64,000 bases of DNA from Flavobacterium limicola (GTDB lineage Bacteria; Bacteroidota; Bacteroidia; Flavobacteriales; Flavobacteriaceae): the NCBI RefSeq assembly GCF_003634755.1, contig NZ_RBXA01000004.1, forward strand, positions 179,699-243,698, given 5' to 3'. Positions 17,269 through 25,542 of the stretch are shown piece by piece. A program made the translations under genes and the position numbers. Numbering within the stretch: the stretch's first letter is position 1; the number at the start of each line of letters is the position of its first letter. Under the pieces are notes generated by a model. It did not search any database. It was not told where the DNA came from and saw nothing but the letters and a program-made list of their open reading frames with translations.

Positions 17269-19680
17269 ATGAAGTTAAAAATTCCATTTTTTTTATTTCT
17301 TGGACTAAGCTTAACCACTTATGCACAAGAAAACTTAACCTATCAAAAACCATCTCAATCCATTTTGGAATTGGCTGATTATGAAAGAGCGCCTTCGGTA
17401 TCGATGGATACTAAAAAAGAATACATGTTGCTTACCTATAGAAATACCTATAAATCATTGGACGATTTAAACCAAGATGAATTGCGTTTGGGCGGATTGC
17501 GGATTAATCCAATTACAAATATTTCGAGTGCAGTTACGTATGTGAACAACCTGAAATTACGCAAAATAAAAGACAAAAATGAAGTACAGGTTGCAGGTTT
17601 ACCAACAAATCCGCGTATCAGTACTATCGCTTGGTCACCAAATGATAAAAAAATCTCATTTTCGCACACTACCGCTTCTGGTGTTGAACTTTGGGTTATC
17701 GATGTTGCTTCGGCGAAAGCCACAAAATTAACAGAGGCTACTGTGAATGCGAATATTGGAAGTCCGTTCAGCTGGATGAACGACAACGAAACCATTTTGG
17801 TAAAAATGTTACCAAAAAATAGAGCAGCGCTTTTGGATGCCAAAAAAGATTTGCCAACCGGCCCGATAATTTCGAATGCTGACGGAGTGAAATCGCAAAA
17901 CAGAACGTATCCGGATATGTTGAAAAACAAGAATGATGAAATCAATTTTGAAAACATCATGACTTCTGAATTGTACAAAGTAAACTTGAACGGAACAGCT
18001 ACTTTGTTCAAAAAAGCTGATATGTATGCTGGAGAAAGCTTCTCTCCTGATGGAAATTATTTGATGCTGACTACGATTCAAAAACCATTTTCATATATCG
18101 TTCCGTTGAGTCGTTTTCCATCAAAATCTGTAGTTTATGATAAAGCCGGAAACGAAGTAAAAGTGGTAAATGAAGTGCCGCTTACTGAAATTATCCCTAA
18201 AGGTTTCATGGCAGTTCGAAAAGGAAAAAGAAACATGAGCTGGAGAGCGGACAAACCGGCAACATTAGCGTATGCTGAAGCTTTAGACGGTGGAGATCCT
18301 GCAAACAAAGTGGAATTCAGAGATGAAGTTTTTCTTTGGAACGCACCATTTGATGCAGCAGCTACTTCATTGGTAAAAACACCTCAACGTTACGACCGCA
18401 TGATTTGGGGGAATGACAATGTTGCCATAATTTCAGATGAATGGTACGACACCCGTAATACCAAAACGTATATTATTAATCCATCTAATCCAAGTCAGGC
18501 TCCAAAAGTAATTTTCGACAGAAACTCACAGGATGTATATTCTGATCCGGGGAATTTTGAAACCAGAAAAAACGAATACAACAGATATGTTTTGGCTATC
18601 GAAAATGACAATGCGTATTTACTTGGCGATGGTTTTACTAAAAACGGTCAATTCCCTTTTATCAGTGAATTTAATTTGAAAACAGCACAAGCAAAACGTT
18701 TGTACACCTCAGCTTATACAGATAAAAAAGAAGATATTTTGGAGATTGAAGATTTCAAGAAAGGAACTGTTTTAGTTCAAATCCAGTCTAAAAATGAATA
18801 CCCAAATTATTACCTTAGAAACATTAAACAAAAAAATAAACTAACGCCAATTACCGCATTCAAAAATCCTTTTGAAAGCATTAAAAACGTGAGTAAGGAA
18901 GTGATTAAATACAAGCGTAAAGATGGTGTTGAATTATCCGGAACGTTGTATCTACCTGTTGGTTATGACAAAGTTAAAAAAGAGAAAATGCCATTGTTGA
19001 TTTGGGCCTATCCAGCAGAATACAAAGACAAAAATTCAGCGGGACAAAGCACACAAAACCCGAATGAATTCACATTTCCTAGTTATGGCTCGTTCGTATA
19101 TTGGGTAACCAAAGGCTACGTCGTTCTTGATGACGCTGCTTTTCCTATCATTGGCGAAGGAACAACGGAACCAAATGATAATTTCATTACGCAATTAGTA
19201 GACAATGCAGAAGCAGCGATTAATGCTGTGGATGCTCTAGGATACATCAACAGAAAAAAAGTAGCTGTTGGTGGTCACTCGTATGGCGCTTTTATGACCG
19301 CTAATTTGTTGACACATTCTAACCTTTTTGCTTGCGGAATCGCCCGAAGTGGTGCTTATAACAGAACGTTGACTCCTTTTGGATTTCAAAGTGAGCAACG
19401 CAATTACTGGGAAACTCCTCAAGTGTATAATACAATGTCGCCATTCATGAATGCGGACAAAATGAAAACGCCAATGCTTTTAGTACACGGTGAAGCCGAT
19501 AATAACCCGGGAACGTTCACGTTGCAAACCGAACGCTATTTTCAAGCTTTGAAAGGTTTAGGCGCTCCGGCAAGAATGGTGATTCTTCCAAAAGAAGCTC
19601 ACGGTTATGTAACCAAAGAAAATATTTTGCATTTGCTTTGGGAACAAGATCAATTCTTAGAAAAATATTTGAAGAATTAA
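17269..19680 (+). CDS. secreted S9 family serine peptidase (glutamyl-endopeptidase-like)
   Basis: This 803-residue protein has a signal peptide (about 1-19), an N-terminal beta-propeller region and a C-terminal alpha/beta-hydrolase peptidase domain. The triad reads Ser in GGHSYGAFM, Asp in VHGEADNN and His in KEAHGY. The sequence around the nucleophile resembles the S9D glutamyl-endopeptidase branch, though a dipeptidyl-peptidase role is possible. It probably works in the periplasm on peptides. It is monocistronic, ending at the terminator 19701-19733. Confidence 0.9.
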   Translation: MKLKIPFFLFLGLSLTTYAQENLTYQKPSQSILELADYERAPSVSMDTKKEYMLLTYRNTYKSLDDLNQDELRLGGLRINPITNISSAVTYVNNLKLRKIKDKNEVQVAGLPTNPRISTIAWSPNDKKISFSHTTASGVELWVIDVASAKATKLTEATVNANIGSPFSWMNDNETILVKMLPKNRAALLDAKKDLPTGPIISNADGVKSQNRTYPDMLKNKNDEINFENIMTSELYKVNLNGTATLFKKADMYAGESFSPDGNYLMLTTIQKPFSYIVPLSRFPSKSVVYDKAGNEVKVVNEVPLTEIIPKGFMAVRKGKRNMSWRADKPATLAYAEALDGGDPANKVEFRDEVFLWNAPFDAAATSLVKTPQRYDRMIWGNDNVAIISDEWYDTRNTKTYIINPSNPSQAPKVIFDRNSQDVYSDPGNFETRKNEYNRYVLAIENDNAYLLGDGFTKNGQFPFISEFNLKTAQAKRLYTSAYTDKKEDILEIEDFKKGTVLVQIQSKNEYPNYYLRNIKQKNKLTPITAFKNPFESIKNVSKEVIKYKRKDGVELSGTLYLPVGYDKVKKEKMPLLIWAYPAEYKDKNSAGQSTQNPNEFTFPSYGSFVYWVTKGYVVLDDAAFPIIGEGTTEPNDNFITQLVDNAEAAINAVDALGYINRKKVAVGGHSYGAFMTANLLTHSNLFACGIARSGAYNRTLTPFGFQSEQRNYWETPQVYNTMSPFMNADKMKTPMLLVHGEADNNPGTFTLQTERYFQALKGLGAPARMVILPKEAHGYVTKENILHLLWEQDQFLEKYLKN

Positions 19681-19700
19681 TTCCAACTTGACATAAAAGC

Positions 19701-19733
19701 AAAACCCCGAAATCATATTGATTTCGGGGTTTT
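19701..19733. terminator. bidirectional terminator
   Basis: Fifteen-base-pair perfect stem AAAACCCCGAAATCA / TGATTTCGGGGTTTT with loop TAT, between the convergent S9 peptidase gene and ABC ATPase gene. Confidence 0.93.
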
Positions 19734-19739
19734 CTATTT

Positions 19740-20690
19740 TTACGATAACATCAAGAACACTTCCTGATTGAGTTCTAATTCCGAATCGTGTTCAAAGAAA
19801 ATTGCTCTTCGTTCAAAAGCTGCTTTTACTAAATAATGACTTCCTTTGAAATAGCACTGCTTCACAACTGCTTTCATCAAGGCGTTGTCCACCACTTTTA
19901 ATTGATGTGGATACAGCAAAAGTAAGGCATCTTCATCATCCTCAAGAGGTATTAACTGGGATAATTTCAATTCGTTTACTTCCCCAAAAAGAGATGCAAT
20001 GTATTTATTAGCCGGGTTTTCATACAAGGATTTAGAATCTCCTTTTGCCACTACTTTTCCATTTTGAATTACAATTGTTTCATCAGAAAAAGACAACGCA
20101 TCAGTACTGTCATGTGTAGCAATAATACAGGTAACGCCTTTGTCTTTTAAGTAGCGAAATAAATTGCGACGCAACGAATTCTTTCGGAAAGAATCAATTT
20201 GGCTAAAAGGTTCGTCCAGCAAAATAATTTCGGGTTCCAAAGCCAAAACTCTTGCCAAAGCCACTCGTTGTTGCTGTCCGCCACTTAGGAATTTCGCTTT
20301 TACTTTTGCGAAAGCAGTCATTTCGACCATATCCAATAATTCTTGAATACGGGCTTTCTTTTGTTCAGGATACATATTCGACAAGAATTTGCCCACATTT
20401 TCTTCGACGGTTATGTAAGGCATCAAATCGAAATCCTGCGCTAAGTATTTAATGTAATCTTCTCCCGGAACCAGATTATATTTAGGTCCCAAAATAGGTT
20501 TTTCATTATAGGTTATCGCTCCGCTATCCAAATCATACAATCCATATATTAGTTTAAGTAACGTACTTTTTCCGCAACCACTTTCACCAATAATTGCTGT
20601 ATTTTCCCCTTTGGCAATTGTGAAACTAACATTTTCAATAACTGGTTTGTTAATATAAGTAAACGATATGTTTTTTATCTCTAGCATCAT
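19740..20690 (-). CDS. ABC transporter ATP-binding protein, orphan
   Basis: A 316-residue ABC ATPase with Walker A GESGCGKST, the Q-loop, signature LSGGQQQR, Walker B IILLDEP and the H-loop ATHDS. The C-terminal part (about 230-316) looks like a TOBE-type regulatory domain as in importers for oxyanions or polyamines. No permease or binding protein is adjacent, so the partner is encoded elsewhere or it has another role. The start is at 20690 or the next codon. A -7 box TAAATTTG lies at 20713-20706. Confidence 0.88.
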   Translation of the reverse strand: MMLEIKNISFTYINKPVIENVSFTIAKGENTAIIGESGCGKSTLLKLIYGLYDLDSGAITYNEKPILGPKYNLVPGEDYIKYLAQDFDLMPYITVEENVGKFLSNMYPEQKKARIQELLDMVEMTAFAKVKAKFLSGGQQQRVALARVLALEPEIILLDEPFSQIDSFRKNSLRRNLFRYLKDKGVTCIIATHDSTDALSFSDETIVIQNGKVVAKGDSKSLYENPANKYIASLFGEVNELKLSQLIPLEDDEDALLLLYPHQLKVVDNALMKAVVKQCYFKGSHYLVKAAFERRAIFFEHDSELELNQEVFLMLS

Positions 20691-20738
20691 CTTTATTTAA
20701 AGCTGCAAATTTACGATGTTTAATTCAAATTTAGGCAC

Positions 20739-20770
20739 AAAAAAGGGCTGCTTCTTGACGAAACAGCCCT
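20739..20770 (-). terminator. rho-independent terminator after the OmpA-like gene
   Basis: Stem AGGGCTG / CAGCCCT (20744-20750 with 20764-20770) plus an inner TTC/GAA pairing, followed on the minus strand by a T run. Confidence 0.85.
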
Positions 20771-20791
20771 AGTTTTTATAGTGTTTTTTGC

Positions 20792-21487
20792 TTAGTTTTT
20801 CACTTCAGCTTCTGCATCTTTAATCATTTTTTCATTTGCAGTAATAGCAAATTCAACACGACGGTTTTGACTTCTACCATCAACTGTTTCATTAGAAGCA
20901 ATTGGATCAGCAATTCCTAAACCAGTAACTTGAAATCTACGAGAAGAAACTCCTTTGCTAGCTAAATAATTTTTAACCGCTGCAGCTCTTTCTCCTGAAA
21001 GTTTTAAGTTATAATCCGCTGGACCAGTACTGTCTGTATAACCATAAATCGTGATATCAGTATCAGGATATTCTGCGAAAACAGGAACTAATTTATCTAA
21101 ATTAGCTTTTGCACCAGCAGTCAAAGAAGATTTGTTAGTATCAAAACGCACAGCATTTTCATTCAAAACCAATTTAATTCCTTCTCCAATACGAACTACT
21201 TCAGCTCCTGGAAGAACAGCATCAATTTCTCTTGCTTGTTTATCCATTTTGTTACCAATAACTCCACCGGCAACTCCACCAATAACACCACCTAATACTG
21301 CTCCCATTGCACCTTTACCACCTTTACCAAGGTTGTTCCCAAGAACACCTCCAAGTACAGCTCCTGCAACAGCACCAATACCTGCACCTCTTTGAGTTTT
21401 GTTAGTATTTTTTACCGCTTCACAGCTAGTAAACATTGAACCTATAACCATTATTGTTGCTATTGCAACTATCGAAATCTTTTTCAT
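20792..21487 (-). CDS. OmpA-family lipoprotein with glycine zipper
   Basis: A 231-residue lipoprotein: the signal ends in the lipobox FTSC (Cys about 22), then a Gly-rich zipper (about 35-85, repeated GxxxG), then an OmpA C-terminal peptidoglycan-binding domain (about 110-215) with YGYTDSTGPADYNLKLSGER and SQNRRVEF. It should anchor the outer membrane to peptidoglycan. It follows a lipoprotein gene by 18 bases, so the two form an operon. Confidence 0.92.
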   Translation of the reverse strand: MKKISIVAIATIMVIGSMFTSCEAVKNTNKTQRGAGIGAVAGAVLGGVLGNNLGKGGKGAMGAVLGGVIGGVAGGVIGNKMDKQAREIDAVLPGAEVVRIGEGIKLVLNENAVRFDTNKSSLTAGAKANLDKLVPVFAEYPDTDITIYGYTDSTGPADYNLKLSGERAAAVKNYLASKGVSSRRFQVTGLGIADPIASNETVDGRSQNRRVEFAITANEKMIKDAEAEVKN

Positions 21488-21505
21488 ATCTGTATTTTTT
21501 ACTTA

Positions 21506-21982
21506 TTAATTAACTTTTTGAAACTGATACACAACATCAGTCATTTTTCCTGCAACATCAATTTTATCAATCAATTGAAAAGAAGATTCTGTTTGATTGG
21601 CTACATTTAAAACATATCCTTCTCTAACTTTTCTAGCTTTTTCTCCAGCATTAAGTACTTTTAACACAAATTGTCCGTCGTTGTTGATAAACCATGTAAT
21701 TGGCGAGCTGAATGCCATACAATTTGCTTTTGTCAAAGCCATAGTTCCTTTATTATTATTCGAAACAAATTTCCAATTACTTCCTACGAAACATTCTGAA
21801 TCTGCAATTTGAAAACTATTCACTTTTACATATTGTGAACCTGGATACGTTACAGAACTAATTACCCAATTTCCTTTCATGGCAACCTGAGATTTTCTAT
21901 CGGTGTTTGTACTTGTCGCTGATGTTGACTTACATGCAAACATCAGAACCGCTAATGTGCATAATAAAATAACTTTTTTCAT
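21506..21982 (-). CDS. lipocalin-like lipoprotein
   Basis: A 158-residue lipoprotein with signal and lipobox MFAC (Cys about 17). The mature part starts with a short Ser/Thr linker and then GNWVISSVTYPG, a lipocalin-like strand pattern; two further cysteines (SECFVG, ANCMAF) could form a disulfide. It is the first gene of the OmpA operon, with a -7 box TATATTTG at 22020-22013. A structural or chaperone role at the outer membrane is inference. Confidence 0.8.
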   Translation of the reverse strand: MKKVILLCTLAVLMFACKSTSATSTNTDRKSQVAMKGNWVISSVTYPGSQYVKVNSFQIADSECFVGSNWKFVSNNNKGTMALTKANCMAFSSPITWFINNDGQFVLKVLNAGEKARKVREGYVLNVANQTESSFQLIDKIDVAGKMTDVVYQFQKVN

Positions 21983-22086
21983 TTTCTTAAATTTAATGAA
22001 TTAATACTTACACAAATATACGAAGCAATTAAACACGTTTGTTTCAGAATTAAATTATTTTATATCATAATTAACGCTTGCGACAA

Positions 22087-22120
22087 TTTGTCACTTCCAT
22101 TATAATTGGTATTACATTTG
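22087..22120 (+). promoter_or_regulatory. Bacteroidetes-type promoter of htpG
   Basis: TTTG at 22087-22090, 22 bases, TACATTTG at 22113-22120, fitting the -33/-7 consensus. The leader to the ATG at 22162 is about 35 bases. Confidence 0.7.
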
Positions 22121-22161
22121 AAAGAATTACAACCATCAAAATAAACTAAAAAATTCATAAT

Positions 22162-24063
22162 ATGACAACAGGTAAAATTAATGTTTCGGTAGAAAACATC
22201 TTTCCCTTAATCAAGAAATTCTTATACAGCGATCACGAAATTTTCTTGCGTGAATTGATTTCGAACGGAACAGATGCAACACTTAAATTAAAGCATTTAA
22301 CCAGCATTGGCGAAGCCAAAGTAGAATACGGAAACCCAATTATCGAAGTAAAAATCGATAAGGAAGGTAAAAAACTACACATTATCGATCAAGGTCTGGG
22401 AATGACTGCTGACGAAGTGGAGAAATACATCAACCAAGTAGCGTTTTCTGGTGCTGAAGAGTTTTTGGACAAATACAAAGATTCAGCTAAAGATTCCGGA
22501 ATTATTGGACATTTTGGTCTTGGATTCTATTCTGCTTTCATGGTTGCCGAAAAAGTGGAAATCATCACTAAATCGTTCAAAGATGAACCCGCTGCACACT
22601 GGACTTGCGATGGAAGCCCGGAATTTACTTTAGAACCAGCTGACAAAACTTCTCGTGGAACAGAAATCATTTTGCATATCGCCGAAGATTCTTTGGAATT
22701 CTTGGAAGAATACAAAATCAAGGAACTGTTGAACAAGTACAATAAGTTCATGCCTATTCCAATTAAATTTGGAACCAAAAAAGAGAAAATCGAGCAAAAA
22801 AAGGGTGAAGAAGTTGCTGAAGAAGATAAAGACAAAACTTTTACGGAAGTTGAAGTAGACAACATCATCAACAACCCAAATCCGGCTTGGACTAAACAAC
22901 CAACAGAATTATCTGCGGAAGATTACAAGAATTTCTACCATGAATTGTACCCAATGCAATTTGAAGAACCGTTATTCCACATTCATTTAAATGTAGATTA
23001 TCCGTTCAACTTAACTGGTATTTTGTATTTCCCAAAATTAGGATCTGATTTACAAATTCAGAAAGACAAAATCCAGTTGTACCAAAATCAAGTGTACGTA
23101 ACGGATAATGTAGAAGGAATTGTTCCTGAGTTTTTAATGATGCTGAAAGGTGTTGTGGATTCACCAGATATTCCATTGAACGTTTCTCGTTCTGGATTAC
23201 AAGCAGATGCTGCGGTTAAGAAAATCTCTAATTACATCACGCGTAAAGTTGCGGATAAATTAAAATCGTTATTCACTGAAAACCGTGCAGATTTTGAACA
23301 AAAATGGAACGACATCAAAATCGTTTTAGAGTACGGAATGCTATCTGAAGATAAATTCTACGAAAAAGCAGGTGCGTTTGTTTTGTACCCAACAGTTGAC
23401 GGTAAATATTTCACTTTAGAAGAATTAAAAGAAAATCTTGCTGCAAATCAAACGGACAAAGATGGAAAATTAGTGGTTTTATACGCTGGAAACAAAGAGG
23501 CGCAACACTCTTATATCGAAATTGCAAAAGACAAAGGATATGAAGTATTGTTACTGGATTCTCCGATCATCTCGCATTTAATTCAAAAAATTGAAGGCGA
23601 TAACAGCAACATGACTTTCGTACGTGTGGATTCTGACCATATTGATAATTTAATCAAGAAAGAGGAAACGACTATTTCTAAATTATCTGAGGAAGAACAA
23701 ACCAACTTGAAAACCGTTTTGGAAGCTATTGTTCCTAAACAAACCTATTCCGTTCAACTGGAAGCTTTAGATAGTAATGCTTCGCCATTCATCATCACGC
23801 AACCGGAATTTATGCGTAGAATGAAAGAAATGAGTCAATCAGGCGGTGGTGGAATGTTCGGAATGGGAAATATGCCGGAAATGTACAATTTAGTAGTCAA
23901 TACTAACTCTGAATTGGCAACAAGCATCCTGAACAACAAAGACAAAGACGCTCAGGAAAGTTTGGTAAAACAAGCTCTTGACTTAGCTAAATTGTCCCAA
24001 AACCTTTTAAAAGGCGAAGCATTAACCGCTTTCGTGAAAAGAAGTTTTGAAATGATTAAATAA
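22162..24063 (+). CDS. htpG: molecular chaperone HtpG (Hsp90)
   Basis: A 633-residue Hsp90. The GHKL ATPase domain shows ELISNGTDA, DQGLGMT and GHFGLGFYSAF; the middle domain has the catalytic-loop arginine in NVSRSGLQ; a C-terminal dimerisation domain ends GEALTAFVKRSFEMIK. A charged insert near residues 205-230 is common in Bacteroidetes homologues. It remodels client proteins with DnaK. It is monocistronic with its own promoter and a terminator at 24139-24171. A fragment resembling its last 16 codons occurs at 36300-36359. Confidence 0.97.
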   Translation: MTTGKINVSVENIFPLIKKFLYSDHEIFLRELISNGTDATLKLKHLTSIGEAKVEYGNPIIEVKIDKEGKKLHIIDQGLGMTADEVEKYINQVAFSGAEEFLDKYKDSAKDSGIIGHFGLGFYSAFMVAEKVEIITKSFKDEPAAHWTCDGSPEFTLEPADKTSRGTEIILHIAEDSLEFLEEYKIKELLNKYNKFMPIPIKFGTKKEKIEQKKGEEVAEEDKDKTFTEVEVDNIINNPNPAWTKQPTELSAEDYKNFYHELYPMQFEEPLFHIHLNVDYPFNLTGILYFPKLGSDLQIQKDKIQLYQNQVYVTDNVEGIVPEFLMMLKGVVDSPDIPLNVSRSGLQADAAVKKISNYITRKVADKLKSLFTENRADFEQKWNDIKIVLEYGMLSEDKFYEKAGAFVLYPTVDGKYFTLEELKENLAANQTDKDGKLVVLYAGNKEAQHSYIEIAKDKGYEVLLLDSPIISHLIQKIEGDNSNMTFVRVDSDHIDNLIKKEETTISKLSEEEQTNLKTVLEAIVPKQTYSVQLEALDSNASPFIITQPEFMRRMKEMSQSGGGGMFGMGNMPEMYNLVVNTNSELATSILNNKDKDAQESLVKQALDLAKLSQNLLKGEALTAFVKRSFEMIK

Positions 24064-24138
24064 GCAGAGAACCCATTTTATGAAGTAAAATGGTGTGAAT
24101 CGCTTATTCCGAACTTGCTTCGGAATATCCAACATACT

Positions 24139-24171
24139 AAAAGCTGTCCAACCTTGGGCAGCTTTTTTTTT
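24139..24171 (+). terminator. rho-independent terminator after htpG
   Basis: Stem AAAAGCTG / CAGCTTTT with inner CC/GG pairing, then a nine-T run. Confidence 0.9.
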
Positions 24172-24310
24172 GGAGCACAACGATTGTTTTTCAAAATCAC
24201 TTCCCTCCCGCTATGCGCTGCAATTTTTGCTTTTGGCTTGCGCCACAGCAAAGGATTTTCACTGCTATCGGGGCTATTTAGAGCATTTTACGGTTATAAC
24301 TTCATTTAGC
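24172..24310. repeat. GC-richer non-coding patch, possible dispersed repeat
   Basis: Contains CCCGCTATGCGCTGCAA, GGCTTGCGCCACAGCAAAGG and CACTGCTATCGGGGC, visibly richer in GC than its surroundings and not part of any believable gene. I recall similar sequence after genes in other flavobacteria, but cannot verify this. Overlapping short reading frames here are in two frames and look like noise. Confidence 0.4.
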
Positions 24311-24384
24311 AATAGGAGTAAATAAGCACTGTTTTGTAAAGGATTATTTATATATTTGTTTTAAGACTAAAGTATGACGTTTGT

Positions 24385-24451
24385 CAAACAAAGCAACCCG
24401 ATTTTGGGTGTATAAGTCGGACATCGTCAGACCTATAAACTAGTTGGTGGC
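24385..24451 (+). other. putative left boundary recombination site of the cassette array
   Basis: The core GTTGGTGGC at 24443-24451 is the exact reverse complement of GCCACCAAC at 25388-25396, the left core of the palindrome after the first cassette gene. To its left is a hairpin TATA-a-GTC-g-GAC-atc-GTC-a-GAC-c-TATA. Whether this is a degenerate attC of a lost cassette or an attI-like site is unclear. A -7-like box TATATTTG lies at 24351-24358. Confidence 0.55.
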
Positions 24452-24512
24452 AACCGCAACGCATGACAAAAAAAACATTAAAACAAATATTTTAACTTAA
24501 CCATTTAGCACA

Positions 24513-25349
24513 ATGCAAAAAAGAGTATTAATGATTTGCTTATTTTTAAGTGTTTCAATTTCAGTATTTTCACAAAAAGTATCAGTCAGTAAAATTGATG
24601 AAAGTCGCTCAACCTCTGATAGTTCATTTGACAACAAATGTGAAATTGAATTAAAAATTTCAGGTGATGAAGTACGAAAATATAAATTTGTTAAAATATC
24701 AAAAATCACAAAGGTAACCGATGACCAAGATTTAGATTTAATTAATGAAGACCATAACGATTTTGAGTACAAGGAAATAGATGAAAATGCAAAAGTAGAA
24801 ATAGAAACTAAAATACCCGCTCGAAAAGCAAAAGTAATCAAAGAATTATCAGGGGAATTAAGCCTTTATAGCCCAACAGTTGCTAATGGAGCGATAATTA
24901 GAATTACTAACTATCAAACAAAGACCAATATCAACTTATTGCCCAATGCCGTAGGAGTTCAAATAATGTATTTAACGAAAGAATCTTTGGAAAAATTCGC
25001 CAAGGAACAAAAACTAAAAAAAGAAGAAGAACTTAAAAAATTACCAGAAATAACCCGAAAAATGGCAGAAGGATTGATGAACGCATTTGAAGGTTTTTCT
25101 AATTCGAGCGATGACCCAAATCAAGCAACATTTTACGTTGAAGGAGACAAAACAAAATTGGTAGACTTATATTTTGAAGATGCGAATGGAAAGAGAATTG
25201 AACGAAATGGTCGTTATCAAAATAACAATATCGTTTCATACAGTTTAAATGAAAAACCTAATCCAAACTGGAAACTAGTATTAAACATTGAAACTGCAAC
25301 CTCAGTAAAAAAAATACCTTTTAAATTATTGAATATAGAGTTACCTTAA
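24513..25349 (+). CDS. cassette 1: secreted protein of unknown function
   Basis: The 278-residue protein has a signal peptide (about 1-21, ending VFSQ). The mature part is highly charged and lysine/glutamate-rich, with a helical stretch at about 165-195 (KFAKEQKLKKEEELKK) between two beta-rich regions. I do not recognise a family. It starts about 60 bases after the left recombination core and is followed within 40 bases by the attC-like palindrome at 25388-25521, so it appears to be a mobile cassette gene. A periplasmic or surface location is likely. Confidence 0.75.
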   Translation: MQKRVLMICLFLSVSISVFSQKVSVSKIDESRSTSDSSFDNKCEIELKISGDEVRKYKFVKISKITKVTDDQDLDLINEDHNDFEYKEIDENAKVEIETKIPARKAKVIKELSGELSLYSPTVANGAIIRITNYQTKTNINLLPNAVGVQIMYLTKESLEKFAKEQKLKKEEELKKLPEITRKMAEGLMNAFEGFSNSSDDPNQATFYVEGDKTKLVDLYFEDANGKRIERNGRYQNNNIVSYSLNEKPNPNWKLVLNIETATSVKKIPFKLLNIELP

Positions 25350-25387
25350 AATCAATTTAGGACGATATATCACTCGAAAAAAGGGCA

Positions 25388-25521
25388 GCCACCAACACAC
25401 GCTACAAGCAATTTGGGTATTAGGCTTAATGGAAAAATTGGTTTGTATTTGGATGATTTGGCAAATCCGAATAATGGGCTTAATTTAGTCCCAAACTGCT
25501 TGTAGCGCGGGAACGTTAGGC
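25388..25521 (+). other. attC-like recombination site B
   Basis: Left core GCCACCAAC (25388-25396) and right core GTTAGGC (25515-25521). Arms GCTACAAGCA-a-TTTGGG (25401-25417) and CCCAAA-c-TGCTTGTAGC (25490-25506) pair perfectly around one mismatched position. The whole is 134 bases, within the usual attC size range. Confidence 0.75.
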
Positions 25522-25542
25522 AATATTTTAAAACACGTAAGA

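Noticed and set aside
17448..18011. 187-codon reading frame antisense to the S9 peptidase
   Set aside because: It lies wholly inside a well-supported gene with clear motifs and has no family resemblance.
24095..24325. Two overlapping reading frames of 76 and 64 codons after htpG
   Set aside because: They cross the htpG terminator, overlap each other in different frames, and have no protein-like composition.
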